18,356 bases of DNA, from the NCBI GenBank assembly GCA_016292575.1, contig JAEDIH010000022.1, forward strand, positions 1 to 18,356, given 5' to 3'. The notes below the pieces were generated by a model. That model was not told the DNA's origin. It was given only the letters and a program-made list of their open reading frames with translations, and did not search any database. The position numbers and the translations under genes are program-made. Shown piece after piece: positions 5,584-12,723 of the stretch (position 1 is its first letter; each line of letters opens with the position of its first letter). Origin of the DNA: Clostridiaceae bacterium. GTDB lineage: Bacteria; Bacillota; Clostridia; Oscillospirales; Acutalibacteraceae.

Positions 5584-5747
5584 CTGTAATTCAGAAACCA
5601 ATGTGTCCGTAAGAAACCGGCGTCGGACTGCGTTCCCCCGGTCGTGCGGAGATTGTCAGCTCTCCGTCGGCATTCGCTCTCAAATCAAAAAGGTTTCAGA
5701 CTGTTATTCAATTGTGGTTGCACCTGTCAAATTGACAAAATACTACA
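5495..5747 (-). ncRNA. Candidate structured RNA of about 250 nt, SOS-type promoter
   Basis: A consensus promoter (5754-5782) and an intrinsic terminator (5495-5583) bracket about 250 bases with no sensible ORF on the minus strand. The transcript can form several local helices: UGUCAA/UUGACA (5725-5737), CGGAGA/UCUCCG (complement of 5647-5666), ACCGG/CCGGU or the competing GUCCG/CGGAC, and GAGAA-UGGAAGG-UUCUC inside the final arm. A 15-bp closing stem (5569-5583 with 5498-5512), with CAGCAC/GUGUUG beyond it, encloses that last domain and directly precedes a U tract. GC-rich loops such as GGGGGAACGCAG are well suited to tertiary contacts. I cannot match it to SRP, RNase P, tmRNA, 6S or a riboswitch I know. 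An RNA gene is the simplest reading, but a leader of a lost gene is possible. Confidence 0.55.
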
Positions 5748-5753
5748 AATGAC

Positions 5754-5782
5754 ATTTTATAGAACATTTGTTCTCTTGTCAA
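5754..5782 (-). promoter_or_regulatory. Strong promoter with a LexA-type operator in its spacer
   Basis: On the minus strand TTGACA (5782-5777), 17 nt and TAAAAT (5759-5754) form a near-perfect promoter. The spacer contains AGAACAAATGTTCT (5774-5761), with perfect 6-bp arms. It matches the Firmicutes LexA/DinR pattern GAAC-N4-GTTC. A repressor there would block RNA polymerase, so SOS induction is the natural prediction. Confidence 0.75.
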
Positions 5783-5792
5783 GTGTTTTTAT

Positions 5793-5840
5793 TAAAAAAA
5801 CACGCTCTTATCTGCACAAGTAAGGCAAACAAGAGCGTTA
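5793..5840 (-). terminator. Terminator of the four-gene envelope operon
   Basis: AACGCTCTT and AAGAGCGT arms (complement of 5831-5838 and 5802-5809) enclose a 21-nt loop, followed by GTTTTTTT (complement of 5794-5800). It lies 66 bp past the stop of the lipoprotein gene. Confidence 0.75.
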
Positions 5841-5905
5841 TTAGAGTTTATTTTGTTTTTTGACGGACGGATTCAAAAATAATTATAACTGATTTGGAGC
5901 CTATT

Positions 5906-7150
5906 TTATTGTTCTGTAACACCGTCACGGGGTGAGATGAAATAAATTTTTGCGTTATTCACGTCGATGACCTTCGCGCGGGCGCCGAATCTGTCATTGC
6001 TTCTCCACCAGCCCTTTGCCTTGTCCATGTCATACCCCTGATAGTTGCCAACGGTTTCAGGCGCGGCCTTTTGCCCCGTTTGAATGTCATAGCCGAAAAC
6101 ACTGCCGTCATAATAGCCACTCAATCCGGCGTGGCTGTAATAATCCTTTCCGAGATCAACAATCATTTGAGTTCCCGCCTCGGTAATCTTATCGATTCTG
6201 TTCGTGTAATTACCCGAAGAAACCGCATTGTTTTCTACGCAAATATTATATACGGCGTTTCCATATACGACCCAGTCGCCGTAGAGATTATCCGATAGGA
6301 TCTGATTGTTTTGACCGTCAACTCTTACTCTGCCCAAAACATTTTTTCCCATCACATCGCCCAAAGCATAATAAAGATATCCGTCATACATTTGCGCATG
6401 TATTTCATCTTTGTCAAAAGTCGCGTAATCGAGCGGAAGCATTTCGACGCCGGTACCGTCGTGGTTCATTCTGTAATATCTCGAATAACTTTCCCTGTAA
6501 TAATCCACCCTGTCTTCGGGGTCCTGAACATCGACGATGCGTTCAAAATAGACCGATGTTTCCGTCACATCCAGAATTTCAAAGCTGTTGTGCTCCTCGC
6601 CGACGCAAAGCACCTCCTTTTTTCCATCGGAGGTTGATATTCTGAGAATTTCACTTGGGTCAAAGTCTACGGCATATATCCAGCCACCGTGAATCATCAT
6701 GGAATTTACCCGTCCGTCACACAGATATTCCGGCTTTCCGCCGTTGCTGCTCGCCTTGTAAAGGCACTGATCCGGCTCTTTTCCGTAAGCAATATCTGTG
6801 AGCATATATGTATATTCACCGTCGCTCACCATATCATGCACGTAACCGGTTGGATAATAAAGCCCCCTCGCAGGGTCGGTTTTTTCATTTGAAGCAACTA
6901 TACTCAAACCTGATGGCGTATCAAATAAGAACCTCATGTAATCTTTTACGTCATCTATGTTCACAGTGGTATTATTATTCGACGAGACGACACCATCGGT
7001 CTGTGTTGTCTGCACGCCGTTTGCAGCTTCAGATGTATTGTTTGAAGAGGCTTGAACTGGTCTCTCCGACGCCTCCCGGTGCTTTGAACATCCGGATAAA
7101 ATCATTAAAACCGTTAGTACTGAAATCATTATCGCAGTAATCTTTTTCAT
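5906..7150 (-). CDS. Lipoprotein with DUF5050-like beta-propeller region
   Basis: A 414-residue secreted lipoprotein. The signal peptide MKKITAIMISVLTVLMILSG ends in lipobox L-S-G-C with Cys21 as the lipidated residue. A low-complexity Ser/Thr/Asn linker (about 22-65) tethers the folded part. The rest shows repeated blades of the type Y-W/L-Y-x-x-D and G-G-W-I-Y-A-V-D, with SSNGGKPEYLCDG-like motifs. This is the pattern of DUF5050 proteins, which look like beta-propellers and act on the outside of Gram-positive cells. No enzyme motif is visible. I chose ATG 7150 because AAAGGA precedes it by about 11 nt; a TTG at 7159 is too close to that site. It is the last gene of a four-gene operon, 24 bp after its neighbour, with a terminator downstream. 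A surface binding or sensing role is inferred only from topology. Confidence 0.75.
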   Translation of the reverse strand: MKKITAIMISVLTVLMILSGCSKHREASERPVQASSNNTSEAANGVQTTQTDGVVSSNNNTTVNIDDVKDYMRFLFDTPSGLSIVASNEKTDPARGLYYPTGYVHDMVSDGEYTYMLTDIAYGKEPDQCLYKASSNGGKPEYLCDGRVNSMMIHGGWIYAVDFDPSEILRISTSDGKKEVLCVGEEHNSFEILDVTETSVYFERIVDVQDPEDRVDYYRESYSRYYRMNHDGTGVEMLPLDYATFDKDEIHAQMYDGYLYYALGDVMGKNVLGRVRVDGQNNQILSDNLYGDWVVYGNAVYNICVENNAVSSGNYTNRIDKITEAGTQMIVDLGKDYYSHAGLSGYYDGSVFGYDIQTGQKAAPETVGNYQGYDMDKAKGWWRSNDRFGARAKVIDVNNAKIYFISPRDGVTEQ

Positions 7151-7174
7151 TTGTTTCAATTTCCTTTCTGTATG

Positions 7175-8653
7175 TTATTCGCCCGCGTAGGTGTAGGTTG
7201 TTGAAAACCTGTATCTGAAGCAAAACGTGTCATCCGCCGTCACGACAAATTCGCCGAACAACGAAGAGGTCTCGCCGTCAAATATGATAAGATGCTCACC
7301 GGAGGAATTTGTCCCGAGCCTCCAACTTCCGCTATCCCCGGCGGTCTGCTCGTACTTGCGTTCATACGTTCCATCGGATCTGATTTCATAGGTCTCAAGT
7401 CCGTCTTCACTGATATATCTGCCGAAATGCAGGGTAAAGTCCCCGACAGAGAAAGTCTCCGCCAAGTCCGACGCGCCATGCTGTGTTTCTTCGGAAGAAT
7501 AGCGATACGTCATAGTCGCCATAAAAGCGGTATCAAACCAATCGTCTCCGCCCGACCAGTACATTTTTTCTTCTCCCGTTTCATCCGTCAGAAACAGCGC
7601 CCAGCCATCATATTCGCTTTCTTTGGCTTCCCATTTTCCGGTATAACGGATGCCGTTTTCGGATTCATAGACCAGCGAACCGTCTTCATTGAGCGTATAG
7701 GAGGACTTTTTATCGTCACTGATATACTTACCGTAGTGAAGCGTAAACTCTCCGAGTTGAAACGTGCCTTTGCTTAGTTCTTTGTTGACTTCCTCCGCCT
7801 GTTCACTCGCTGCTTCCACAGCCCGGTCACGACTTTCCTCTTCACTGGTTCGCTCTCTTTGCGTTTTCGAAATGCAGACGACTGGGCGCAGTGCATCGCC
7901 GTTCGACACAAAAGTATCCCTTATGCCGCCCTGATTGCAGCGAACTTCATACAGGGAACTTGTTTTGGTGTATGTAGCAAGCCAATAGCCGTAACAACCG
8001 TCGAACGGCTGCGCGCCGGGGTGAGGACGAATCATGGACGGTACGGTGTTGGGATTAAAGTCATATCCCAAGCCCCCGACCTTTTCGGAGGCAGCCTCGA
8101 TCTGCTCTTTTGTCGGCGATCCGACCGCGCTTATGGTTCTGTATGGAAACGCTTCTTCAAAACTAACGCTGATCAAAGCCCAATTGTTCGTATCGAGCAT
8201 GAAATCAACAAGCAAGCTTCCGCTCGACGCCGTCAAGCTATACGCGCCCATTTTTGTTATCGCCGTTTCCCAGCTTTTTCCGTTATCCCAGCTTTTGCTG
8301 TAAGATGAAAGCAGCGCGTCGGAAATAAACTCTGTTTTGTAGTAATCGCCATATAACAGGTAGATATTTTCGTCATCCTCATCAAGCTTGTACCAGTTAT
8401 CGGGAACCTTACTTCCCACTGTGTCAAAGGTTACTCCGGTAATTACTTTATCGCCGATGTTGGCGTTTAAGAGTAAACTGAAAGGGTCGTTTTCCTCTTC
8501 TTTTGTGGAATCATCCGTTAACTCGGTAACTGACCCTGCATTAAGCTGTTTTTGCAAATCCTCTTTATCTGACCTTGAATGAAGAATTAAAACTGATGTT
8601 ATTACTGCCGCCGCCGCAAGAGCCGCTGTTGCGATGATCATTATTTTTTTCAT
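7175..8653 (-). CDS. Membrane-anchored extracellular protein, DUF6273-like domain plus two C-terminal repeats
   Basis: A 492-residue protein with an N-terminal membrane anchor (residues 5-24), an acidic linker and an extracellular part. Residues about 60-265 resemble the DUF6273 type of Firmicutes surface domains. The key pattern is G-Y-W-L-A-T-Y, a variable stretch, then V-S-N-G-D-A-L-R-P-V-V-C-I (about 222-262). A charged helix (266-295) follows. Residues 296-391 and 399-489 are two copies of one beta-rich module: G-T-F-Q-L-G-E-F-T-L-H-Y-G-K-Y-I-S and E-T-F-S-V-G-D-F-T-L-H-F-G-R-Y-I-S, each followed by a Y-x-L/I-x-x-D-G-S/T motif and G-K/S-W. The start overlaps the upstream stop as ATGA (8650-8653), so translation is coupled, with GGAGG 12 nt upstream. 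Ligand and role are unknown. Confidence 0.7.
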   Translation of the reverse strand: MKKIMIIATAALAAAAVITSVLILHSRSDKEDLQKQLNAGSVTELTDDSTKEEENDPFSLLLNANIGDKVITGVTFDTVGSKVPDNWYKLDEDDENIYLLYGDYYKTEFISDALLSSYSKSWDNGKSWETAITKMGAYSLTASSGSLLVDFMLDTNNWALISVSFEEAFPYRTISAVGSPTKEQIEAASEKVGGLGYDFNPNTVPSMIRPHPGAQPFDGCYGYWLATYTKTSSLYEVRCNQGGIRDTFVSNGDALRPVVCISKTQRERTSEEESRDRAVEAASEQAEEVNKELSKGTFQLGEFTLHYGKYISDDKKSSYTLNEDGSLVYESENGIRYTGKWEAKESEYDGWALFLTDETGEEKMYWSGGDDWFDTAFMATMTYRYSSEETQHGASDLAETFSVGDFTLHFGRYISEDGLETYEIRSDGTYERKYEQTAGDSGSWRLGTNSSGEHLIIFDGETSSLFGEFVVTADDTFCFRYRFSTTYTYAGE

Positions 8654-8976
8654 TTTTCAAAGATACCTCCGATAAGATCAAACAGATCAATATGGAACAC
8701 CATTTTGATAACGACATAAGCCGCTACGATCAAAACAATAATAATGATCCATTTCATATCCTTCAAGATTTGTCCGCCATAAACCTTATTCTCAGCTTTA
8801 TAGTCAGCACCGGGTCTTCTGTTGCAGTAAGGACAGTATTCGGCGTTAAAAGGGATGACGCTGCCGCAGTGACGGCACTTCTTGGTAGCATTATCCGCAC
8901 GCTTTCGCTCCCCTAAAAATGATTTACCCAGCCATACTGCAACGAATATGATTCCGATAATTATAATGAATTTCAT
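8650..8976 (-). CDS. Two-TM protein with a zinc ribbon
   Basis: A 108-residue protein. It has an N-terminal TM helix (residues 3-17), a short cytoplasmic-type domain with Cys34-x-x-Cys37 and Cys48-x-x-Cys51 (CRHCGSVIPFNAEYCPYCNR, a rubredoxin-like zinc ribbon) and a second TM helix (75-95) close to the C-terminus. Such ribbons in small clostridial membrane proteins usually mediate protein contacts rather than catalysis. It is the second gene of the operon: it starts 11 nt after the stop of the coiled-coil gene, and its own stop overlaps the next start. The ribosome binding site AAGGT lies 9 nt from the ATG. Its company suggests a membrane adaptor in one complex; this is an inference. Confidence 0.75.
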   Translation of the reverse strand: MKFIIIIGIIFVAVWLGKSFLGERKRADNATKKCRHCGSVIPFNAEYCPYCNRRPGADYKAENKVYGGQILKDMKWIIIIVLIVAAYVVIKMVFHIDLFDLIGGIFEK

Positions 8977-8987
8977 AATAGCTTACC

Positions 8988-9908
8988 TTATCTGTTCATA
9001 AACTCCGAAAAAAGATTGGAAACGTGCGCGGAAGATTCCGCAGACCGTTCTGCGGCGTTTGCTGCTCTGTTCGCCGCGCTGGCGGCGTTTGCAGCCGCGT
9101 TTGCCGTCCGTTTTTGTTCTCTTGCAAGCCCCTGCACCGCGCTTGTTGTTCTTCTTTGCTCGTCTGCAAGGTTGTTGATCGCGCTTCTCGTTTTCTTTTG
9201 TTCGTCCGCCACGTTTCTGAAGCCCGCTCTCATCTCATTTGTCTGCTTGTGGATCGCGTCAAGCTGCTGCCACTGCGCCTGCGCGGCGCTTACATTGGCT
9301 GCTGCGGAAATGTTGGCGGCATTTTCCAAACGTTTGTTGTGTGCGTCCTGTTCATATGCGTTAAGTGCCTCTGCAAGCGTATCGGCGCGGCGGGTCTGAA
9401 AGAGATTCAACAGATACGAAATGATTTGGGAGGAAAAATATTGAGCAGGCAAAAACCTGAGAAGGCTCTCCATCTCTTCACTATTCGCAAAATTGCGCTG
9501 CTCCTCTTTAATAAGGGCGATCTGCTGCGTGTGCGGCTGAATCTCCGCGTGCATTTTTGTTTCCATATGCTTCATCATCATTTTTGTTACCACAGATTCA
9601 AGCGTTTTTCTGATTGCGCCATAATACGCCGCAGAGACGCCGACTGTAAAAATCAGTGCAAGAACCGTGGAATGTGCGAGCTTGCTCAGGATCAAAAATA
9701 CGATAACAGCCAAAGCCGCGCCCACAAGCAAAACGGGCGCCTTGCCTTTCCCGGCGTACTTTACGTTAATTTTCTCTATTTCTTTATTTTCGGAAGCGAT
9801 TTTCATTCCGTATTCTTCGTAAACCAATGCATATTTTCGACAGATGCCGAGTGCCTCCACGGTGTTTTCCCTCGTAAAATGATTGATTGTTTCATCTGTC
9901 CAGATCAT
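8988..9908 (-). CDS. Two-TM coiled-coil protein with 14-residue repeats
   Basis: A 306-residue protein. I chose ATG 9908 (MIWTDETINHF) because AAAGGA lies 12 nt upstream; the frame is open to 9974, but that part overlaps the promoter. Residues 1-50 are helical and charged. Two TM helices follow (about 57-76 and 80-98). Residues 150-195 contain QTRRADTLAEALNAYEQD, a motif I remember from many uncharacterised clostridial membrane proteins (R-A-D-T-L-x-E-A-L-x-x-Y-E). Residues 195-300 are coiled coil, including three 14-residue repeats, NVADEQKKTRSAI, NLADEQRRTTSAV and GLAREQKRTANAA (232-272), and then an Ala-rich segment. It is the first gene of the operon, downstream of a good promoter and opposite the HTH regulator. 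Possible roles are scaffold or signalling partner; no enzyme motif is present. Confidence 0.75.
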   Translation of the reverse strand: MIWTDETINHFTRENTVEALGICRKYALVYEEYGMKIASENKEIEKINVKYAGKGKAPVLLVGAALAVIVFLILSKLAHSTVLALIFTVGVSAAYYGAIRKTLESVVTKMMMKHMETKMHAEIQPHTQQIALIKEEQRNFANSEEMESLLRFLPAQYFSSQIISYLLNLFQTRRADTLAEALNAYEQDAHNKRLENAANISAAANVSAAQAQWQQLDAIHKQTNEMRAGFRNVADEQKKTRSAINNLADEQRRTTSAVQGLAREQKRTANAAANAASAANRAANAAERSAESSAHVSNLFSEFMNR

Positions 9909-9945
9909 GTCTTTTTCAATTCCTTTCGATTTATATACAAAAATC

Positions 9946-9974
9946 ATTATACTTGACTGGCAATTACTCTTCAA
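9946..9974 (-). promoter_or_regulatory. Promoter of the four-gene operon
   Basis: On the minus strand TTGAAG (9974-9969), a 17-nt spacer and TATAAT (9951-9946). The start site would be near 9939, leaving a 5' UTR of about 30 nt before ATG 9908. This also shows that longer N-termini (to 9974) are not translated. Confidence 0.75.
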
Positions 9975-9977
9975 GAT

Positions 9978-10070
9978 GTGAACCCCTGTGATTTTTTATC
10001 AATATTCTTTCCTCGATTGTTCCAGAAACAAGTGTGGTTATATTAATGAAAAACATTCACAGGTTTTCAC
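9978..10070. promoter_or_regulatory. Mirrored operator pair between divergent genes
   Basis: TCACAGGGGTTCAC on the minus strand (9991-9978) and TCACAGGTTTTCAC on the plus strand (10057-10070) agree at 12 of 14 positions. Each has the form TCAC-N6-TCAC. One lies 3 bp upstream of the operon -35; the other lies just upstream of the likely promoter of the HTH gene. They are candidate binding sites for that regulator. Confidence 0.5.
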
Positions 10071-10074
10071 ACGG

Positions 10075-10103
10075 TTGTTTTTTTGAGACTTTTATGCTAC
10101 CAT
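10075..10103 (+). promoter_or_regulatory. Possible promoter of the HTH regulator
   Basis: TTGTTT (10075-10080), 17 nt and TACCAT (10098-10103), with an extended TGC just before the -10. Weak compared with the operon promoter, as expected for a regulator. Confidence 0.35.
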
Positions 10104-10142
10104 TAATTGCTATCTTATCCGTATATATGAAAGGGGTTCCAA

Positions 10143-11504
10143 ATGAACGAATTACTCAGGCAGCTGATTGAAGATCTCGGCATCAGCCGGTCTCAATTTG
10201 CAAAAAAAATAAATATGGACAGAAGTCAGGTCGTTAAAACAATCAACGGCAATCTTCCCGTATCAAAGCGTTTTTTTATGTCGATCATGGGCGCACAGTT
10301 TATCTCCGATGATTTCAAAGAGAAGTTTTCCTCCGAATACGGCAAAGAATCTGCCGTGAACAATCATAATAAAATTATAGAAAAGTTTTTTGCCGAATTA
10401 AAACAATCTTCCGAAACTACTATTGCGGGGAAAGAAACTGAATTAGGTCAACTGATATATTCCCAAGTAAGCGATGCTTTCGCACGAGGAAAAATGGTAT
10501 ATGCTGTATGCATGCATGAACACATTTCGGTTGAGAAGGCGCTGCAACGGGCATTGAAAGAAACGGGATCGAAAACATTGAAACGGATTTGCCCTGTTTC
10601 TTTTGTGTTGTCTGAAACAATGATCGAGGAATTGTTTGACATCGCTGTTTTTGCGTGTCACGGTATTCAAACATATATCACAAAGGAGCAATTCAACGGA
10701 TTGTTTCCCTTCGGTGTTTTCAGTGATAGTTTTGCCGTTGCTTTTGATACAGAAGGTCATTATGCTGTGATTGAAGATAAAATGACCTGTGTATCTCTTA
10801 TGCAAAAATATAATCGGATGGCGGAATCTCTATATGGCACTGTGGTCTTTATTGAGGACGAATCACAGACACTTTTACGCAGTGCTGATCTTAATTACGG
10901 TGCTGAAAGTTTGTGTATATACAATCATTTTTCTCCGGTAGGATTAATAGACTATAATATGCTCAGAACCGTTGCAAATCCCGAATTAAACGAAGATATC
11001 AGAGATAATCTCATTCGTGCAACAATATCTGAATATGAGAGCCGCGCAAACGAAATGGACGACTCTGTATATACGTCCGGTGCAATAGAAGACTTTGTAA
11101 AAACCGGGAGGATCGCCGCCATTTCTTACAGATATATCAGGCCGTTTGCTGTTTCAAGCAGAATTGAGATGCTTCGTCGACTTTGTAATATGATAAAAAA
11201 CGACAAAGCGTCAATCATAAAAACCGATACTTTACGATTCAGTGGGGATATCTATATCAATAGAAACGGGATTGATTTGTGTGTATGCGGGGATCAAAGT
11301 TTGAGAAGCGATCTGTATTGTGCTCATATATATTTGCAAAATGACCGCATCCTGGGCTTGGAGGAGATAGCAAAAGCGATAAAGACTCAACTGCCATTAA
11401 GAAACAACATGATGTCAAAAATCGGTGCGGAATACTATCTTAATTCGTTGATCGCTTCATTAGGGGAAATGAGTTCTATAAACACAAAGGAAATTTTAAA
11501 CTGA
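10143..11504 (+). CDS. HTH (XRE-like) regulator with a large unknown C-terminal domain
   Basis: A 453-residue protein. Residues 1-60 form a Cro/CI-type helix-turn-helix: L-I-E-D-L-G-I-S-R-S-Q-F-A-K-K-I-N-M-D-R-S-Q-V-V-K-T-I-N-G, where RSQVVKTING is the recognition helix region. The remaining 390 residues match no family I know and show no TM segments. They contain a beta-rich core with FGVFSDSFAVAFDTEGHYAV and several internal cysteines, and may be a ligand sensor. The ribosome binding site AAAGGGG precedes ATG 10143 by 6 nt. It is divergent from the coiled-coil/zinc-ribbon/lipoprotein operon, with paired TCAC-N6-TCAC sites between them, so it probably controls that operon and itself. Usual XRE regulators have 70-250 residues, so this one is unusually large. 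Confidence 0.75.
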   Translation: MNELLRQLIEDLGISRSQFAKKINMDRSQVVKTINGNLPVSKRFFMSIMGAQFISDDFKEKFSSEYGKESAVNNHNKIIEKFFAELKQSSETTIAGKETELGQLIYSQVSDAFARGKMVYAVCMHEHISVEKALQRALKETGSKTLKRICPVSFVLSETMIEELFDIAVFACHGIQTYITKEQFNGLFPFGVFSDSFAVAFDTEGHYAVIEDKMTCVSLMQKYNRMAESLYGTVVFIEDESQTLLRSADLNYGAESLCIYNHFSPVGLIDYNMLRTVANPELNEDIRDNLIRATISEYESRANEMDDSVYTSGAIEDFVKTGRIAAISYRYIRPFAVSSRIEMLRRLCNMIKNDKASIIKTDTLRFSGDIYINRNGIDLCVCGDQSLRSDLYCAHIYLQNDRILGLEEIAKAIKTQLPLRNNMMSKIGAEYYLNSLIASLGEMSSINTKEILN

Positions 11505-11697
11505 GATATATTTTTATGTTGCACATTTAACCATTGGTAAAAAATGATTATATGTATCAATTCTCTATAAATATCAACACAAAAACATCTTTGCAAATAA
11601 TATGATATCGCCGTTTTTGTCCGATCCTCTGCAATCGCTTATATGGCGGCATTTCCCTGTTTTTGAAAAGAGTGACTGAATTCCCGCCCTGAGAACG
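11505..11697. other. Intergenic stretch, nothing supported
   Basis: AT-rich first half, more GC-rich second half. I see no gene, no clear terminator for the HTH gene and no strong repeat. It separates two convergent genes. Confidence 0.5.
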
Positions 11698-11716
11698 GAA
11701 AAAGCGGCAGAGCCGC
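11698..11716 (-). terminator. Terminator of tnpV
   Basis: GCGGC-TCT-GCCGC (complement of 11704-11716) followed by TTTTTC on the minus strand. It lies 50 bp past the tnpV stop. Confidence 0.65.
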
Positions 11717-11766
11717 AAAACCCCGCCGCCAATGCGATATTATGGAACTATTCCTACGCTTGCGCG

Positions 11767-12189
11767 TTAAGCATAAATCAATTTCGCGTTCACAATCTCC
11801 CGTGCACGGTTGTGAATACTATTGTTGCGCTGCACCCACAGCATCTGATCTTCCGCTTTCAGAGCTTCGGTCACGCCATCCCACGCAGATATTTCTTTTA
11901 CCAGCCGAAAGAACATATCCTTTGCCTGTTTCTCGACCTTCGCGAGATAATCGTTCAGCCGCCCAGAAACGTACAGATCGAAATACAGTTTTTTCTTATG
12001 TTGCTTAATGTACCGCAAGTGCCGCTGCGCCCAAACGCCGATAATGATTTCCTCTTTCGGCCCGTTATCCGCGTCCACCATTTCCGGCTGCAAGCGTCCA
12101 TCTCTCATTATCCGTCCGGTTGGGTAATACTGCTCACCGATCAGCTCATATTCCCAACCGTTCCGTTCGTCAATGATAATCTTTTCCAT
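11767..12189 (-). CDS. tnpV: TnpV family protein (transposon-encoded)
   Basis: A 140-residue protein of the TnpV family, first seen in the Clostridium transposons Tn4451/Tn4453, where it accompanies the resolvase-type transposase TnpX. Family hallmarks recalled: the N-terminal WEYELIGEQYYPTG, then the GVWAQRHLRYIKQHKK segment and a C-terminal helical part ending W-V-Q-R-N-N-S-I, R-A-R-E-I-V. The start at 12189 has GGAGG with 10-nt spacing; the longer frame to 12234 has no site. No transposase, TnpZ or recombinase is nearby, so it is an orphan and marks former element DNA. Its biochemical role is not known to me. A hairpin at 12260-12295 lies in its upstream region. Confidence 0.8.
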   Translation of the reverse strand: MEKIIIDERNGWEYELIGEQYYPTGRIMRDGRLQPEMVDADNGPKEEIIIGVWAQRHLRYIKQHKKKLYFDLYVSGRLNDYLAKVEKQAKDMFFRLVKEISAWDGVTEALKAEDQMLWVQRNNSIHNRAREIVNAKLIYA

Positions 12190-12259
12190 ATTGAGTAATC
12201 CTCCGATATTAATTGAATTTGCCCTGTCATTCAATCATTCTGGCTGATTACAAAAACCG

Positions 12260-12295
12260 AAGGGAGACACAACATCCTTACGTCGTGTCTCCCTT
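12260..12295. terminator. Perfect 11-bp hairpin upstream of tnpV
   Basis: AAGGGAGACAC (12260-12270) and GTGTCTCCCTT (12285-12295) with a 14-nt loop. On the minus strand CGGTTTTTG follows, so it could end a transcript, or act as an attenuator, 70 bp before the tnpV start. On the plus strand no T tract follows. Confidence 0.5.
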
Positions 12296-12460
12296 ATAAG
12301 GACTTTTTACGCTGTCATACTCTGCTGAATTTCTTCGCATAAATAGTATGAAAGATTGGATTGAAAAAAAGTGATTCTCTTATAAGAAAATTTGAATCAT
12401 AATGTTGACCTTGCAAAAATCTGCATATTGCTTTCCGGTTGCCCGGCAAAATCAATATGA

Positions 12461-12628
12461 CAGATTGCAAGCAAAAAAACTTTTTCTCTTATAAAGATTT
12501 TTCGTGTGCGCTTCTCTTTGGACAATCTGAAGCTGGATGATGATGTTCTTAATATCCCATTGATTTTGGCAGACCGGGCAGATCGATTGATTGGATTAGC
12601 GTTGGAACAACGAAATAGGAATCTATAA
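12461..12628 (+). pseudogene. Possible remnant reading frame, 55 codons
   Basis: A stop-bounded frame without a usable start. Its second half (LDDDVLNIPLILADRADRLI...) has protein-like composition. It could be the tail of a lost gene, but chance is also plausible. The surrounding 12296-12694 otherwise shows only three CTTATAA(A)G sites (12293-12300, 12379-12386 and 12488-12496). Confidence 0.15.
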
Positions 12629-12694
12629 GATTTACCGTCCGTTCCTCTTTGCTGACCGTTCGCTTCTTTTTGTGAACTTTTTTGCAAAATCATA

Positions 12695-12723
12695 TTTACA
12701 ATCGGAATGGTTAGTGATAAACT
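12695..12723 (+). promoter_or_regulatory. Probable promoter of the giant surface protein gene
   Basis: TTTACA (12695-12700), a 17-nt spacer and TAAACT (12718-12723), 43 bp before the ATG, which leaves a short leader with AAAGGAG (12748-12754). Confidence 0.55.

Noticed and set aside
5725..5737. TGTCAA-A-TTGACA as a separate operator or plus-strand -35
   Set aside because: No good -10 lies at the right distance on the plus strand. The palindrome is better explained as the first hairpin of the minus-strand RNA.
7029..7223. 64-residue minus-strand ORF between the two operon genes
   Set aside because: It overlaps both flanking genes in another frame. The ribosome binding site there belongs to the lipoprotein start at 7150.
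9024..9956. 310-residue Cys-rich ORF on the plus strand
   Set aside because: It is the exact antisense of the coiled-coil gene. Its Cys, Ala and Arg bias follows from Ala/Gln-rich codons on the other strand, and it has no ribosome binding site.
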